Assembly (NCBI RefSeq): GCF_963169125.1
Contig: NC_084802.1
Coordinates: forward strand, 118,424,903-118,488,902
Length of the DNA stretch: 64,000 bases
Origin: Humulus lupulus
Taxonomy: Eukaryota > Streptophyta > Magnoliopsida > Rosales > Cannabaceae
Reading direction: 5' to 3'
Shown here: positions 24,825 to 36,891 of the stretch, in pieces
Numbering within the stretch: position 1 is the stretch's first letter
Layout of the letters: the number at the start of each line of letters is the position of its first letter
Program-made: the position numbers and the translations under genes
The notes under the pieces: generated by a model
What the model saw: only the letters and a program-made list of their open reading frames with translations
Told to the model about the DNA's origin: nothing
The model's database searches: none

Positions 24825-25433
24825 TGTTTACCCAAAAATGGCTTCTGATGACATGGCAAGATCGACCTACACATGGCAGGCACGTGGCAACTTTAAGTGA
24901 ATGAATCCTATTCGACCATCTACCAGAGAGTTATTGATTTATCAAGCCTCACGCTTAGGTACGACCAGTCTGGTCGCATATTTTCATTTACTTCCTTTTG
25001 GATATGCAATCTTGTAATATTTGCATTAATTATATTTTCTTTTATTACCATGATACGCAAGTTTTAATTGTAATTAAGGCCCATTGGCCCATGTAACCTT
25101 CTTGAGCTATAAATAAGACTCAAAGGGCTCAAGGGAAGGGAGTTTTGAATTTTGGATCTTTGTATCCTGAAAGAAGAATATAGTGTGATTATTCACCGAA
25201 GTTGTAATCTTCCCAATGCTTGTGAAACTCGTGGACCCTAGTTCATTGATCACAATATTGGGATTCAGTATCAATAAGCACACTAAGTGGACGTAGGTTA
25301 TTACCATTTAATTGAGGCCTAACCACTATAAATCGTTTTTGTCATTTCTTTTCTATTTTAATTTCTTCTTGTTTTCATCTCATTTTCTATCGTTTATCCG
25401 ACTTTGTGTCGTTGACCAATTTGAGGGTCAACT
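24825..25433 (+). repeat. Element A 3' LTR
   Basis: 609 bases, starting TGTTTACCC and ending GGGTCAACT (terminal A changed to T compared with the 5' copy). The CGACCAG palindrome recurs at 24962-24976. AATTT follows at 25434-25438. Confidence 0.93.
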
Positions 25434-25440
25434 AATTTAA

Positions 25441-25620
25441 AAAAAATACAATGGTAAATTGAATTGTTTATTTAATGGGAAATTGAACAAGTGTTTTTTC
25501 GATAATTATGTATAGATCTTTAAATTAATTTCAAAATAATAGAAAATTAAATTTGATCAAGAGTGTTTGTTCAATGGGAAATTGAACAAGTGTCTTTTTA
25601 ATAATTATGTATAACTTTTT
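25441..25620 (+). repeat. Two copies of the S-island repeat arm
   Basis: Two degenerate direct copies of a unit running from AATACAATGGTAAATTGAA or TTGTTCAATGGGAAATTGAAC to AATAATTATGTATA. They match the right arm of the inverted repeat at 12524-12738. Before element A inserted, these copies and that arm would have formed a short tandem array. Confidence 0.55.
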
Positions 25621-26110
25621 TTAAAAAAATGAATTAACTAAAAATTGAAATATAAAATAATATTAAATTAATAGGGCGAAAATTAATGTAAATTTGTTTA
25701 AAATTTATTATGAAATTCAAATTAATAATTTTTAATTGAAAAGTTGTCTTTTGAATAATTCATAGAGTGTAATAGATGTATACAAATATTGAATTAATTT
25801 TGATTCTATGTCTAGGTTCTTTGAACATAATAAATGTTGTTTAATTATATTTTGAAAATATATAACTATTAACATTTTTTTAATTGGTATTGTGAAAATG
25901 AATAGGTGTCTTGACAAATTAAACATATGACGTAACAAATGTGTAGAAATTTGTGGGAATAAATTCATTTTTTAAAAACACAATTTTTTTTAATTTATAT
26001 TAAAAATTTTGAAAAATAATAATAGGGAATCTCAATAGGTGTTAATCATATTAATTTGATAAGATGTCATCTTTATTAACTGCACTATTGAATGATAAGT
26101 TTTAAATTTA
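25621..26110. other. AT-rich spacer
   Basis: No gene seen. Degenerate echoes of the repeat (for example GAAAAGTTGTCTTTTGAATA at 25738) are present. Confidence 0.4.
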
Positions 26111-26171
26111 TTTATAAATAATCTATTACATGTATTACACGAAAAACAAGGTTGAGAAAGAGAATGAAATA

Positions 26172-26662
26172 ATGAAAAATATGAAGAAAATAGAGAAACA
26201 GAGGCAAAAAAGTGAAGACATGAAAAAAAAGGATAAAGGGAAGTAGAAAATTGAAGACCTGAAGAAAAATGGGAAAAGGAAGGACAAGAATGAGGGGTCT
26301 ACTAAGATGATGTTTCTCACACGTCGGAGGAACCAAAGTATTTGGAAACCATTGTTCCAAAAAAAAAAGATGTCCAACAACTTATAATGCAGATCGAAAA
26401 TAGGAGGTACAATATAAACACTAGTCTTCTTAGCATTAGTAGTAAAATAAATATCATTCAACAACTCTTGTTGTGTGGAAGCATCTCTACTATTCTTAAC
26501 TGTGTTCCAGCCCGTGAGCTCCAAATACTCCAAAGTGAAACCTGTGAAAGACTCATCCATGCTCTAGAAAATGAAAATTACTACATGCGGATTGAACTTG
26601 TCAAGCTTGAACGCGATATTACTTTTCAAAAGTGGTGCTTAAAAAATTGGATCCAGGATTGA
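26172..26662 (+). pseudogene. S3: decayed member of the small coiled-coil family
   Basis: A TATA box (TTTATAAATA) at 26111 lies 61 bases before ATG 26172. The first part is very rich in K and E (MKNMKKIEKQRQKSEDMKKK), with TAG after KDKGK. A frameshift near 26300 leads to an open frame ending at 26662 with QIENRRYNINTSLL, then SETCERLIHALENENYYM, then RIELVKLERDI. The pattern ENENYYM-RIELVKLERD aligns with SEQEYLYW-TTQIYDVERE of S4; Met replaces the usual Trp. The F/L-rich frames on the opposite strand are shadows of the purine-rich sense strand. Function unknown. Confidence 0.5.
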
Positions 26663-27261
26663 AAAATGTTGTCTCTTTTTACAATTTTTATTTAAATGAT
26701 TTTACTCTTTCTTTTCTGGTTAGATGCATGTCGAATTTAACATATTATTATGAAATAGAAATTTGAATTTTTTTAATGGTTATAACTATTGTTATTTTGT
26801 ATATATGTCTATTTCTATCTTTATATTTAGTTATAAAAAAATAAAATAAAAAATTAGCGGGTTTTGATGAAAGCTTAAAAAGTGTTTACTTTTGTATATA
26901 ATTTTTTAATATAAATAATGACAATTTTTAAAAAATATTGTAAAAAAATACTTAATTATATATGTTAATAGAATTAATAAAAAATAGAATAAGAATATGA
27001 GTAGTCAACAATGACATTTATGGATTTATTTGTATTTATTACAATTAATATTTATATTTGGTCAAACTAATTAATTAAGTATTTCGAAAATGACAATTAA
27101 TTAGTTTTACTAATTATAATAATATATATAATATTTATAAATATTAAATAATATTTATTACAATTAATATTTATATTTGGTAAAACCAATTAATTGTGTT
27201 TCTTGGAAGTTTAAAAATGTATTTTTAATATTATTTTAAAAATTAAATGTAAGACTATTTC
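26663..27261. other. AT-rich spacer
   Basis: No gene. A direct duplication of a segment starting TTTATTACAATTAATATTTA occurs at about 27035 and 27150. Confidence 0.4.
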
Positions 27262-27263
27262 AA

Positions 27264-27296
<33 letters not shown>
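27262..27296 (+). repeat. AAT microsatellite at the insertion point of element C
   Basis: About eleven AAT units directly precede element C. Similar AATAATAAC units follow it at 37725-37748, so C inserted into a microsatellite. The ATAAT duplication is therefore seen but is less diagnostic than the others. Confidence 0.8.
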
Positions 27297-28131
27297 TATT
27301 GACGCCGTTTTTCGTCAAGTTAGAAATGAAGAGTACTAAACATAAAATCAGAAAAATAAATAAGAAACACACGATTTTTACGTGGTTCAACAGTTAAAAT
27401 CTGCCTAGTCCACGAGTCAATATTATTCAATTATTAAATTTTTTCCAAGCTTTTAGAAAGCAATTCAGCAGAGTATACCCAATATCAATTTTTGTGTGTC
27501 TTCAAATGAATTTCTCCAGTCTATTTATATACTAGTTTCCCCTCATATTTCGAGAAATTATGATTCAAATTTCAAAATAAAATACAATTAAATGCGTATA
27601 AATATAAATATATAATACACGTATAAATCCCCTGATATTTGGGATTTATTAATAGATTACAACAAATCCCCTAGATATAGGGATTTTCAAACAATAACCG
27701 TATTCACAATAGACTATCGATCTCGAACATTTGACTTACATTTCTTCGAGATCGGCAAACCATCACGATCGCTACCTCAGCTTCCCTCGGTCTTAACAAG
27801 TAACTTTATCGAGGTCGTCCTCTCCGAGCTTGCAATGCCCAAACTCGAACCTTGTTGACTGATGCTAATAAAAATAGATCTGGAAATTTAGACAAGTGTT
27901 GAACCCTTGTCATCGTAGCTTCGAGCTTGACTTGTAACCTCGAAACACCTTCGAGACCACGTGGTTCCGAGCTCACCAATTCCGACGTCGTCATTTTAAT
28001 ATGGACCAATACTATCAAACTCGATTCTCATTAATGCTGACCTCATGGAAAGTTTACTTATTTCGAGCTTACACTTTACGAGACTAACTTTCGAGATCAA
28101 AAATTTCTATTCTCGAAATTTGGGTGTAACA
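27297..28131 (-). repeat. Element C 3' LTR
   Basis: 835 bases. On the - strand it starts TGTTACACCC and ends GGCGTCAATA (expected CAACA). The TATA box TATATAAATAG is at about 27519-27531 (- strand). A six-base hairpin TTGACG/CGTCAA lies at the terminal end (27299-27318). CGAG-containing words are frequent. Confidence 0.9.
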
Positions 28132-28147
28132 TTTTGCCCCTCAAAAG
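28132..28147 (-). other. Element C polypurine tract
   Basis: On the - strand CTTTTGAGGGGCAAAA directly precedes the 3' LTR. Confidence 0.8.
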
Positions 28148-28402
28148 TATTGGTTCGAATCCTATGAGAAGGAAATTTTTGAACTACTACTTTAAAAAAT
28201 CGTGCCACCAACCACACTCGAGTGTAGACACACGTCAGTCAAGCGTTGCACACTTAGAGTACTTGAGTGCCTTTTATATCTACCTACGTCTTTTCGTATC
28301 TCCTTTTTGCCACCATTACCATATTTACACCCCAACCGTCGGATCAGACTCCAAATCAAATCAACAACCCTGATTTGTCCGACCCTTGATATCCCCACAG
28401 AG

Positions 28403-28413
28403 GTATATATATT
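28403..28413 (+). promoter_or_regulatory. Antisense TATA box, element C
   Basis: GTATATATATT is followed about 100 bases later by the ATG of the antisense gene. The corresponding place in element D has TTATAAATATA at 46167, with alignable sequence on both sides (CAGAGAAAG / CAGAGAAAAGAG). Confidence 0.6.
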
Positions 28414-28504
28414 CACACCTTCCTCCATCTTCACCATTTTTACTTCTCAGAAAACTCAAACCAGAGAAAGAAAAAAGAAAAGTAACTATAGTATATTCAA
28501 CTCC

Positions 28505-31500
28505 ATGAAATCCTTCCTGCAACCAGTTCTCCAATCGATGATTTCATCATTCGCACAAACAATTTTGTGTAAGTTCATGGTCTTGATCCTTTTCTTTGGC
28601 ATGTTTTATATATTTTTTCGTGTGTGAGAACACATTTGCTGGTTTTTACTAGTTTTACTAAGCTTTTACGTAGATACATAGGCAAACCTCTAATCCGAAT
28701 AATTTCTATGTAGTAATAATTACTGTTTCAAACCCAAAATTTCAAGTATAAAGATGCAAAAATGGGGTTATTCTGTTTAGGAGTAGCGTCTCATGTAAGC
28801 CAAGAAATAGGGGTTTTGATTTAGGGTTTTAACTGCACAAAAACCAAAAATATCACCCTTTTGGGTAACCGTCATTGAAATTGATATCCACTTCCCCACT
28901 CTCTCATGTGGGTACACGCTCGCAGCCCGAACATTACAATAGTTCCGGGTGCACCTTCGTATTCATCTTACCCTTTTCGAGACTTCAGTCTCGATTGAGG
29001 TAATTTCGAGCTCAAATCACCAAAATTATACTCTTTGTGATTTCCCTTTTATTGGGCCCTCACCCTTTTCTTTCTTGTTAGATGTCACAGTAATCTGAGA
29101 CTCGGTGGGGGCCCGAGCTCGCTATTCCTTACTCCCTGTCAACTTCCAGTCCTGAATCACCCTTCACATGAAACCAGCATCAGATACGCGAGCAAAGAGA
29201 AAGGTGTGAGCACGAAGATATCCGAGATCGGTTTCGACACCAAATTGACGAGTTCAAGGAGAAAAAGAGAAAGATACTCCACGTTGCGGTTTATCCAGAT
29301 CCGGACCCCGAAATTAGACCGGTTCCACTAGATCCCAACCTCATAGTCACTGTCGCTTTCGAGCCTGGTGCACTTTCATTCTCATTGATGGAAGATCTTT
29401 CAAAACTTCCTTCCACCTCTCAAGCCGCTTCAATCCCCACCTCAAAAGAAGAATTCTTCGAGGCTGAGCACTATTGGAGCTCAGTTACTTCTACCAGCCA
29501 AATATTCGAGGTGCTGGCTTACCATGGACTTAAATTGTCTAGCACCTTGATGTACCGACCTGCGACTTCGAATGAACGGAGCTGCTTCGCTCCAGTAAAT
29601 GGGAATCTCGACTGCAAAATCAAGCTCGCCGCATGGAGTCACGAGCATATGAGGGCAGGGGCTTTGCTGCCCCTGAAATCATATTTCAAGGATTTTCTGG
29701 ACTTCGTTGGGCTCGCCCCCTTCCAGCTTCAGACCAATTCCTTCAGAATGTTATCCGCCCTCAGGTTGCTATACCACGAGCTGAAGTGGGAGGGCCTTCA
29801 GCCAAGAGATAATATATATCTTTTGTCTCAAAAGCAACCCATCTCGAGCTCATGGCAGGGACAACTTTTATTATCTATCGAGCTACCCGAAGGAAAAAAA
29901 ACTCTTCAAGGATATGCCAAATCATCCTCCAAATTTCAAGCTCGCTTTCTTTTGGACGGACGATCTCGCTCCTTCCAGATTTGATTTTTTTCAATGTATC
30001 TGTAAGTACCTCATCGCCCTTATACCTTTTTTTTATTAAATAGTTAGGCTCAAAATATTGATACGTAGTTATTCCTGCAGCCAACTACCACCACCCACCC
30101 CATCAGAGTCGATGGTGGGACATAGGACAGCCTTGCTCCAACTGCCTTATGGTCGGAGGTCTTTGTCTTATCTCCTCCACGAAGACCGACTTTGAGCCTG
30201 CGGCCTTTTAAAAGAAGGCCAGTCTACGGACGACTCGACTTACCGCAAGTACTTGAGGTGGGACCATGTGCCGCTTCCCAGTGATAGACTCCCCCCCAGG
30301 CAGAGGTCTTCAAGCTTGTAGGCTCGCCCCCCGATGGCCCGCCGACACGATCGACCTTCCTCGGGCAACGAAGCCCAAGACAAAGCCTCACCAAGCTCGG
30401 GTGATGGAGGTAAAGTTGTGCTTAGCTCCTCTATGTGGTCTCCTTCTATGCTTAAGCACAACCCCGATGTACTGATCCTCTTTCCGGATCCTAGGTATAA
30501 TTTTTATGTGTGGTCTTGGGTCTATTATAGAGTGCGCAGGCTTGATAGCTGGTTAGGCCAGTATCAAACTATTTATAGTCTGAATGAGGTCTGGGATGGG
30601 GTTGTCATTCAATACGGAACCAACATATAATGAGACCTTTCGAGGCTATCTCCTACATATAGAGATGGGACTCCCCCAGCGTCCTCAGAAGAAAGGGGAA
30701 TCTCTTGGTCGCTGAGCACAAGCTCGGCTGAGAGTACCCATTAGGTTTCTTTTATCCTTAGTCTTGCTTCTTTTAGTAACGTTAGCTCGATCACTAAAGT
30801 GATGTGTTTTTTGCAGGTGATATGGACTCTGATCTCGACAATGTGCTCAATCATCCCTTGGTTTCCAAGGGAAGCAAACGCCTTAGGTTGTCTCAAAGAG
30901 GGGGGTGTCCTTCCAAAATTCCCAAGAGATTCGAGGTAGTCCATTCAATCTCGGTTGTTCAGGGCTCGAGCCAGGCTGTTGAACCTAATCCCAAGATCAG
31001 GGTAACTGCTAATATCGAGTCAGTGGCGCCCAAAGACCCCCAGCCTCCTCCTTCGGTCCGAGTCACCCAACAAACTTCTGCTGCCCAAAAGAGAGGAGCC
31101 CCCACACGAGAATGACTTTGGTCGATCTCAACTCACCTCCCAGAGTACGTGCTTGATAATGCAGCTAGGTTGCACGGAGTCAATCTAGGCTTGGATGTCC
31201 TGTCCCGCGTTGGCCAAAGTCTCAACAACCTCAGTGCCCCTCAATGGGAGTTCCTCACTTACTGTCGCGATGCCAACTTCATCTTCGACAAGGGTGGCGA
31301 GCTTCTATCCTCAGTAAGTCATTTGTACTGTGACTTTGTCGTACTGATTTACATCGCATGTTTAATAACTTGTATTCATTTTTGTGTACAGGCATTCGTT
31401 TCTTTGTTCAACACAACTTTAAGTTGAACAACGAGGTGGCTACGAGTAGGGCACATGCTCAAGAAGCCAAGGACCTCCAGCTGGAGCTCGCGGACAAGCT

Positions 31501-31989
31501 CGGAGCGGCGAAGTTGGAGGTGGCAGTAGGGGAGGCAGCCGTTCTCAAGGTGTCCGAACTCGAACTGAAGCTAGAGGCTGCCCTGGAGACTGCTCAAAAA
31601 GTGTTTGACCTTGAGTCAACGATGGCAGTGACCTTGAAAGAAGTCGAGGCCAAAAATTCCGAGATCAAGGAGAAAGACTCCAAGATTAAGGAACCTCAAG
31701 AGTTAAATTCCAAGTTGTAGGAGGAAAAGAAGGCAGCCTTCGAGATAATCGAAGGTGAGAAAGCCCGCCTTCTTGAGGAGTTCAAGACCAAGAAAGATCA
31801 CGCCGTAGACATGGAGATGTATTGGATCTGAGTGAACAATCCTGACCTCTATACCAGCTTCTTGGCCAACTTAGAGGCTGGATTTTATGAGAAAAGGTAA
31901 GCTCGTCTTGAGGAAGAGGAGGCCAAGCTCGAGGCTGAGGAGGCGGCGAAGGCACCCAGCACTGCTAGTGGGGAGGCATCTACCTCGTG
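28505..31989 (+). pseudogene. Element C antisense extra gene (Tat aORF), five-exon
   Basis: Exon 1 is 28505-28568 (MKSFLQPVLQSMISSFAQ), donor TTTTGT|GTAAGT. Exon 2 starts at 29082 after TTCTTGTTAG. It has IREQRERCEHEDIRDRF, YPDPDPEIRPVPLDP and the transposon-type domain at 29460-29860 (AGALLPLKSYFKDFLDFVGL, QTNSFRMLSALRLLYHELKW), donor about 30002. Exon 3 runs from 30081 (LQLPYGRRSLSYLLHED; LKHNPDVLILFPDPRYNFYV) to about 30720. Exon 4 runs from 30816 (MDSDLDNVLNHPLV; LSRVGQSLNNLSAPQWEFL) to about 31315. Exon 5 runs from 31392 to TGA 31989, a coiled coil. Breaks are TAA in MSQ* at 29091, TAG at 31718 and TGA at 31829. Element D has the same exons. Function unknown. Confidence 0.75.
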
Positions 31990-32952
31990 AAGGCAAGATC
32001 ATGGGTTGCGTCCCATTAAACTTTTGTAACTATCTTTCTATATATATATATATATTATATATGTGCCCTTGGGGCGAAGATAATATATAGCTCGATTTAG
32101 AGCTATATTTATTAAATAGTAACTTTAATCTTTATGCATACAATTTTCTGGGTCGAAAATATTTTATGCATTTGATTTGATTTTCAGCTTTTTGTCTTAA
32201 TATTATGCTACATTTCTGGGTCGAAATATTTCGAGCATGTTATATTAAAGACTTGTTTTATATTTGTTTATTTATACAAATACATCTATTGGATTTAAGC
32301 TTGAATTTCAATGCATTCATGCACAATTTATTCAAAGTATCCATGTTCGAATTCGTTACTGTCAAGGTCGAACCTTACTTTTCACCATGTACTTGAAAGT
32401 ACTTAATTGGCATGTAATTTTAGTAGTTTAGTTTTATCTTGCTTTCCTAGTCCATTTTTCTCATCCTTGAGTATATCCTCGAGGTTACGAGGTAGAGACT
32501 TTTTTGCAAAACTTTCCAACCTTGGAATCGACTTAGTACTCAGTTGGTTTATCTTAAATTCCAAATCTTTTGCTGTCGATTAGGTTGGTTTGTTCCAAAC
32601 TAATTTAGCTCGTGTATACACTTATAAAATTTCATGTCGGGTTAATGATCCAGATATTTTTAGCTCGTGTGTATACTTACACACTTTCATGTCGGGTTAA
32701 TGATCCAGACATGCTATTTTATGTTATTTAATTTTTCAAACCTATGGTATGACTCATCTATGGTATGACTCATATACCACTTATGCCCCCTTAATATCCT
32801 ATGAGTGTGATCATAGGTTATTAAATTAAGAGGGTTTGCAAAAGATATAACATTAAAAGAGAATACAACTTTTGAACAAAACTGAGAATTGTGATTGATA
32901 AAAAGTAGAAAAAATGAACATGCTTGGTTACAATGAAAACATCATTCCTACA
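31990..32952. other. Element C interval between antisense gene and pol, with tandem repeat
   Basis: No gene. It includes an AT microsatellite at 32039-32058, two 55-base direct copies starting TAGCTCGTGT at 32606 and 32661 (each ending GGGTTAATGATCCAGA), and a 16-base duplication CTATGGTATGACTCAT at 32741-32773. The equivalent place in element D carries a longer array of a different unit. Confidence 0.6.
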
Positions 32953-34130
32953 TTATTGATAATAAGGTTGTAGATGTTTTCCATTCCAAGCTCGAGGAAC
33001 CAACTCTCCGTTTAACCTTGCCAGTTTATACACTCCAGGTCAAATGATAGACTCGATCTGGTAAGGTCCTTCCCTATTAGGTCCAAGTATCCCAGTGGAT
33101 GTGTCTTGTGTAGCTAAAAATACATGCCTTAGCACTAGGTCTCCCAATCATAATTTTCTATCTTGAACCCTCTTGTTGAAGTATCTAGTAGCTCGTTGCT
33201 AGTATGCAACATTTTTCAATTGCACTTCATCTCGTCTTTCTTCAATAAGGTCTAGACTTTCTTCGAGCTGGGATTTGTTTGCGGCTTGATTGTATGCATT
33301 TTGATTTCAATAGGCAACATTGCCTCGCATCCATAAGCTAGGGAGAAGGGAGTATGTCCCATTGAAGTCCATGTTGTGGTTCTATAAACCCACAAGACTT
33401 AAGGCAACTCTTCGGGCCACTTCCCATTTTCCTCCTCTAACCTTTTCTTTATGGAGCTCTTTAAGGTTTCGTTGACCGCTTCGACTTGGCCATTTGACTA
33501 GGGATGGGCCACGAAGGAGATTCTTTTTATTATCCCATTTTTCTCATAGAAATGGATAAAAATATCACTGTCGAACTTGGTTCCATTAGCTGACACTATT
33601 TTTCTAGGCATCCCATATTGACAGACGATATTTTTTACAACAAAGTGTAAGACTTTTTTCGAGGTAATAGTGGCCAATGGTTCAACTTCGGTCCATTTTG
33701 TGAAATAGTCGACTGCGATCACAACGTACCTTACTCCACCCATTCCAATTGGCAAAAATCCTATGTTGTCAATTCCCCATACTGAGAATGGCCATGGGGA
33801 GCTCATCATGGTGAGTTCGGTAGGTGGAGCTCGTGGAACTGAGGAAAACTGTTGGCATCTATCACATCGTTTGACATATTCAAACGAATCTACCTTGACT
33901 GTGGGCCATAAATACCCTTGTCTTATCACCTTTTTGGATAGACTAAGCCCCCCAGTGAGGTCTCCACAAAATCCTTCATGGATTTCTTCCAAAATTTTCT
34001 TTGCTTTGGGTGGAGTGACACATCAGAGTAATGGCATAGAGTACCCTCTTCCATACAAACTTCCTTCCACAATAGTCTATCTTGGGATCTGATACATCAG
34101 CTTTCTAGCCTCGTTCCGGTCTACTGGGAG
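32953..34130 (-). pseudogene. Element C integrase
   Basis: On the - strand: zinc finger EEIHEGFCGDLTGG ... VKRCDRCQQF, core with D in WGIDNIGFLPIG, then IVSANGTKFDS where the second catalytic Asp is changed to Ala, then E in SNGQVEAVNE after a stop. The end YKLARLNGELV ... NGKHLQPYYQ stops at 32953-32955. Frames break several times downstream of 33498. With the Asp lost, this copy could not be catalytic even if read through. Confidence 0.87.
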
Positions 34131-34179
34131 ACTTCCGGTTTCGAGGTAGTCAACTATTGGGGTCATCCAGGTTGGTTGC

Positions 34180-34680
34180 GAGTCAATCATGCATATGTCT
34201 TCATCGTCAGGCTTGCAAATACTTGGGGGCTGTAGAAATTCTACTGGGACCACATTCAGTGTATCGGCCTCGTTAGTTGTGGCGAGCATGGCCATTGTGT
34301 CAGAATTTGAATTTCATTCTTGGGGGACTTGCTTTATAGCGTAGAATTTGAATTGTCCAAGTGCAGTTTTTGCTTTCTCTAGGTACGCGTCCATTTTTAT
34401 GCCAGGAGCCTGATATTCACCCAAGACTTGGTTAACCACTAGCTATAAGTCACTATAGCAATCTATAACATTTGTTTTGAGCTCTCTGGCTATTAGAAGT
34501 CATGCTAGTAATGCCTTGTATTCAGCCTCATTGTTTGATGCTTCGAAGCCGAACCTTAAGGCTGAGTGGAATTGGTTTCCTGCTGAGGTAATTAATATGA
34601 TACATGCCCTCGATTCATTTTTGTTAGAAGATCCATCGACATAAAGTTTCCATAGCTCTTAGGCTCGGGTTACAACTTCG
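34180..34680 (-). pseudogene. Element C second RNase H
   Basis: ELWKLYVDGSSN, then FEASNNEAEYKALLA, then VIDCYSDL, TAG (34445-34443), LVVNQVLGEY. The D-E-D pattern is present. The TAG is at the same codon as in elements A and B. Linker NSNSDTMAMLATTNEAD follows. Confidence 0.85.
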
Positions 34681-34739
34681 CCGTTTGAGATCCCGGTACA
34701 CTCGACAATGAAATCTTCCAGGACCTGTCCTTTGTTAGT

Positions 34740-36050
34740 TGTTCTTGGGTGATATGTTATCTCAAATTGCCCGAGTTCAACAACCCAGTTTAAGAATCTT
34801 CTGAATGCTTCTGGCCTGGACAAAACTTGTCACAGTGGCTGGTCAGTCAACACGTGAATATGATGTGCTTGGAAGTAGGATCGGAGCTTTTGAGATGCGT
34901 GTATCAGGCTCACAGCTAGTTTTTCCATTAATGGGTATCTCGATTCTTCCCCCAATAATCTTTTGCTGACGTAATGCATAGGTTTATGTACTTTCATCTC
35001 CTCCCGCACTAGTAATGAATTAATTGCATGCTCAGTTGTAGTGAGGTATATATACAAAATCTCTCAAGCGATACGTTTCGACAAGATTGGTGGTTCAACG
35101 AGGTGTTTCTTAAGGTTTTGAAATGTGAGCTCGCACTCTTCTGACCACTCGAATTTTTTTCCCCTCTTAAAAGATTGAAGAATGGAAGGCATCGGTTTGT
35201 ACATTTCGAGATAAACCTGCTTAAGGCCGCCATTCCTCTAGTTAAGCTCTGGACATCCTTATGTTTTCGAGGTGAGGGCATATCTATTAATGCCTTAATC
35301 TTGTCTGGATTAACCCCTATTCCCCATGCATTTACTATAAATCCAAGGAACTTTCCTGAAGACACTCCAAATGAGCACTTTTGTGGGATAAGTTTCATGT
35401 TGTATTTCTGAAGTACAGTAAAACACTCCGCGAGATCATCCAGATGGTTATCGTTATGTTTAGATTTGACTAACATATCGTCCACATAAACTTCAATGTT
35501 ATTTCCTATCTGTTCAACAAACATCCTATTCACCAGCCTTTGGTATGTGGCTCCAGCATTTTTTAGCCCAAAAGGCATAACGTTGTAACAGTACAACCCT
35601 TTATCGATTATGAAGCTCGTATGCTATTGGTCCAACACATGCATGTCAATCTGGTTATATCCAGAATAAACGTCCATGAATTACATGATGTCGTGACCTA
35701 CAGTGGCGTCTACGAGCTGATCTATCTAAGGTAAGGGGAAACTGTCTTTAGGGCATGCCTTGTTAAGATCTGAGTAGTGGATACAGGTTCGCCATTTTCC
35801 GTTGGCTTTGTGGCCAACACTTGATTGGTGATCCAATCTAGATAAAAGGCATCTCGTTTGAATCAATTTGCTTTTAACCTATCGACTTCTTCTTTAAGGG
35901 CCTTCTTTTTTTCATCGTCCAGGAGCCTTCGTTTTTGTTGCTTCAGGGGGAAGCTCTTGCCAATGTTTAGTGCATGGCTTATGACATTTGGACTGATTCC
36001 TACCATGACCAAGTGCGACCATGTGAACACGTCTTGATTTTCTTTCAAGA
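34740..36050 (-). pseudogene. Element C reverse transcriptase and RNase H
   Basis: MKENQDVFTWSHLVMVGI, HALNIGKSFPLKQQKRRLL, FMDVYSGYNQIDMH, VMPFGLKNAGATYQRLVN and an intact IEVYVDDMLVKSK catalytic box are visible. The RNase H part reads YLTTTEHAINSLLVREE, YVSKRLLGEESRYPLMEKL and HHIHVLTDQPL. Stops and a shift around 35640-35860 and near 35160 break it into pieces. Confidence 0.87.
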
Positions 36051-36063
36051 AGCAAATTAATTT

Positions 36064-36819
36064 CTATCTTGCCTTTTCAGAAAGATTCTTACCAACTTTT
36101 ACCACCATTGTGGAATCCATTTCCTCAAGCGTCACTTCCTCAAGCTCTTCCATAGGTTCGAGACCGGCCCTTTCTTCTACTCTGGGGTTGATCTCCTCAT
36201 CTATCTTGAAGACGGATCCATCATTCTCCTGAACAATTACAAGTGTATGCGCACTTGTTAGATTCTTTCCTCTCATGGAAATTTTGTAGCACTCCCTTCC
36301 TGCGAGCTGGTCTCCCTTCAACGTCCCGATGCCACTAGAAGTTGGGAACTTGATGGCCAGCTGCCTGACAGACGATACTGCTCCTAGCCCAATCAAGGTG
36401 GGTCTTCTGAGCAGTATGTTGTAGGCTGACGGGGTGTCCACTACAACGAACTCCATCATCTTGGTTACCGAGACTTGATAGTCTCCCAAGGTCACGGGGA
36501 GTTCAATGGACCCCGTACAGGTAATCCCTTCTCCTAAAAAACTGTACAATGTCGTTGCGCATGCTTTCAAATCGTGAAGCGTGAGTCCCATATTTTCTAG
36601 AGTGGCCTTGTAAAGGATATTCATCGAGCTCCCATTATCAATCAGGACTCGATGTACCCTTCCGTTCGCGAGCTGGAGAGTAATGACTAGGGGGTCGTTG
36701 TGAGGAAATTGGACGTGTGACGCGTCCTCTTTAGTAAATGTGATGGGCTGAGGAGTTTGCTCCTCTGGTATTTGGGGAAATGGTCGCCCACCAGTGTTGG
36801 GATTGTTTGCGGTGACCAT
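36064..36819 (-). pseudogene. Element C protease region, first gene after the primer site
   Basis: An open frame of 251 codons starts at ATG 36819. Residues about 30-60 read ITFTKEDASHVQFPHNDP, then VLIDNGSSMNIL, with DNGS in place of DTGS (a variant also known in plant Ty3 proteases). FVVVDTPSAYNILLRRPTL follows. The end (GLEPMEELEEVTLEE) is the acidic linker to reverse transcriptase. The start lies only 73 bases from the LTR, so the gag of about 2.3 kb seen in B is missing. It is unusually long and intact for this element. Confidence 0.85.
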
Positions 36820-36865
36820 TGATGATTTAGGAGGTTTTCTGATTAAACATGCTAACGCCTTGTTT

Positions 36866-36891
36866 AATAGCTCTCAATGAAAGCACCAAAC
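36866..36891 (-). other. Element C primer binding site
   Basis: On the - strand TTTGGTGCTTTCATTGAGAG begins one or two bases after the LTR end. Best-preserved copy in the window. The primer tRNA is not identified. Confidence 0.75.

Larger units (their letters stand above)
12751..25433 (+). mobile_element. Element A: full-length Tat-clade Ty3/gypsy retrotransposon (dead)
   Basis: It spans 12683 bases, bounded by two LTRs of about 610 bases. AATTT is duplicated at 12746-12750 and 25434-25438. The order is LTR, primer site, gag, protease, reverse transcriptase/RNase H, second RNase H, integrase, antisense gene, polypurine tract, LTR. The second RNase H and the extra gene place it in the Tat clade. 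By eye the LTRs differ at about 29 of 609 positions (about 5%). More than ten stops and several frameshifts make it non-autonomous. A solo LTR is nested at 21164-22314. Confidence 0.95.

Noticed and set aside
26112..26560. F/L-rich - strand frames opposite S3 (and 42102-42347 opposite S8)
   Set aside because: They are the complement of purine-rich K/E codons on the + strand and look like false membrane proteins.
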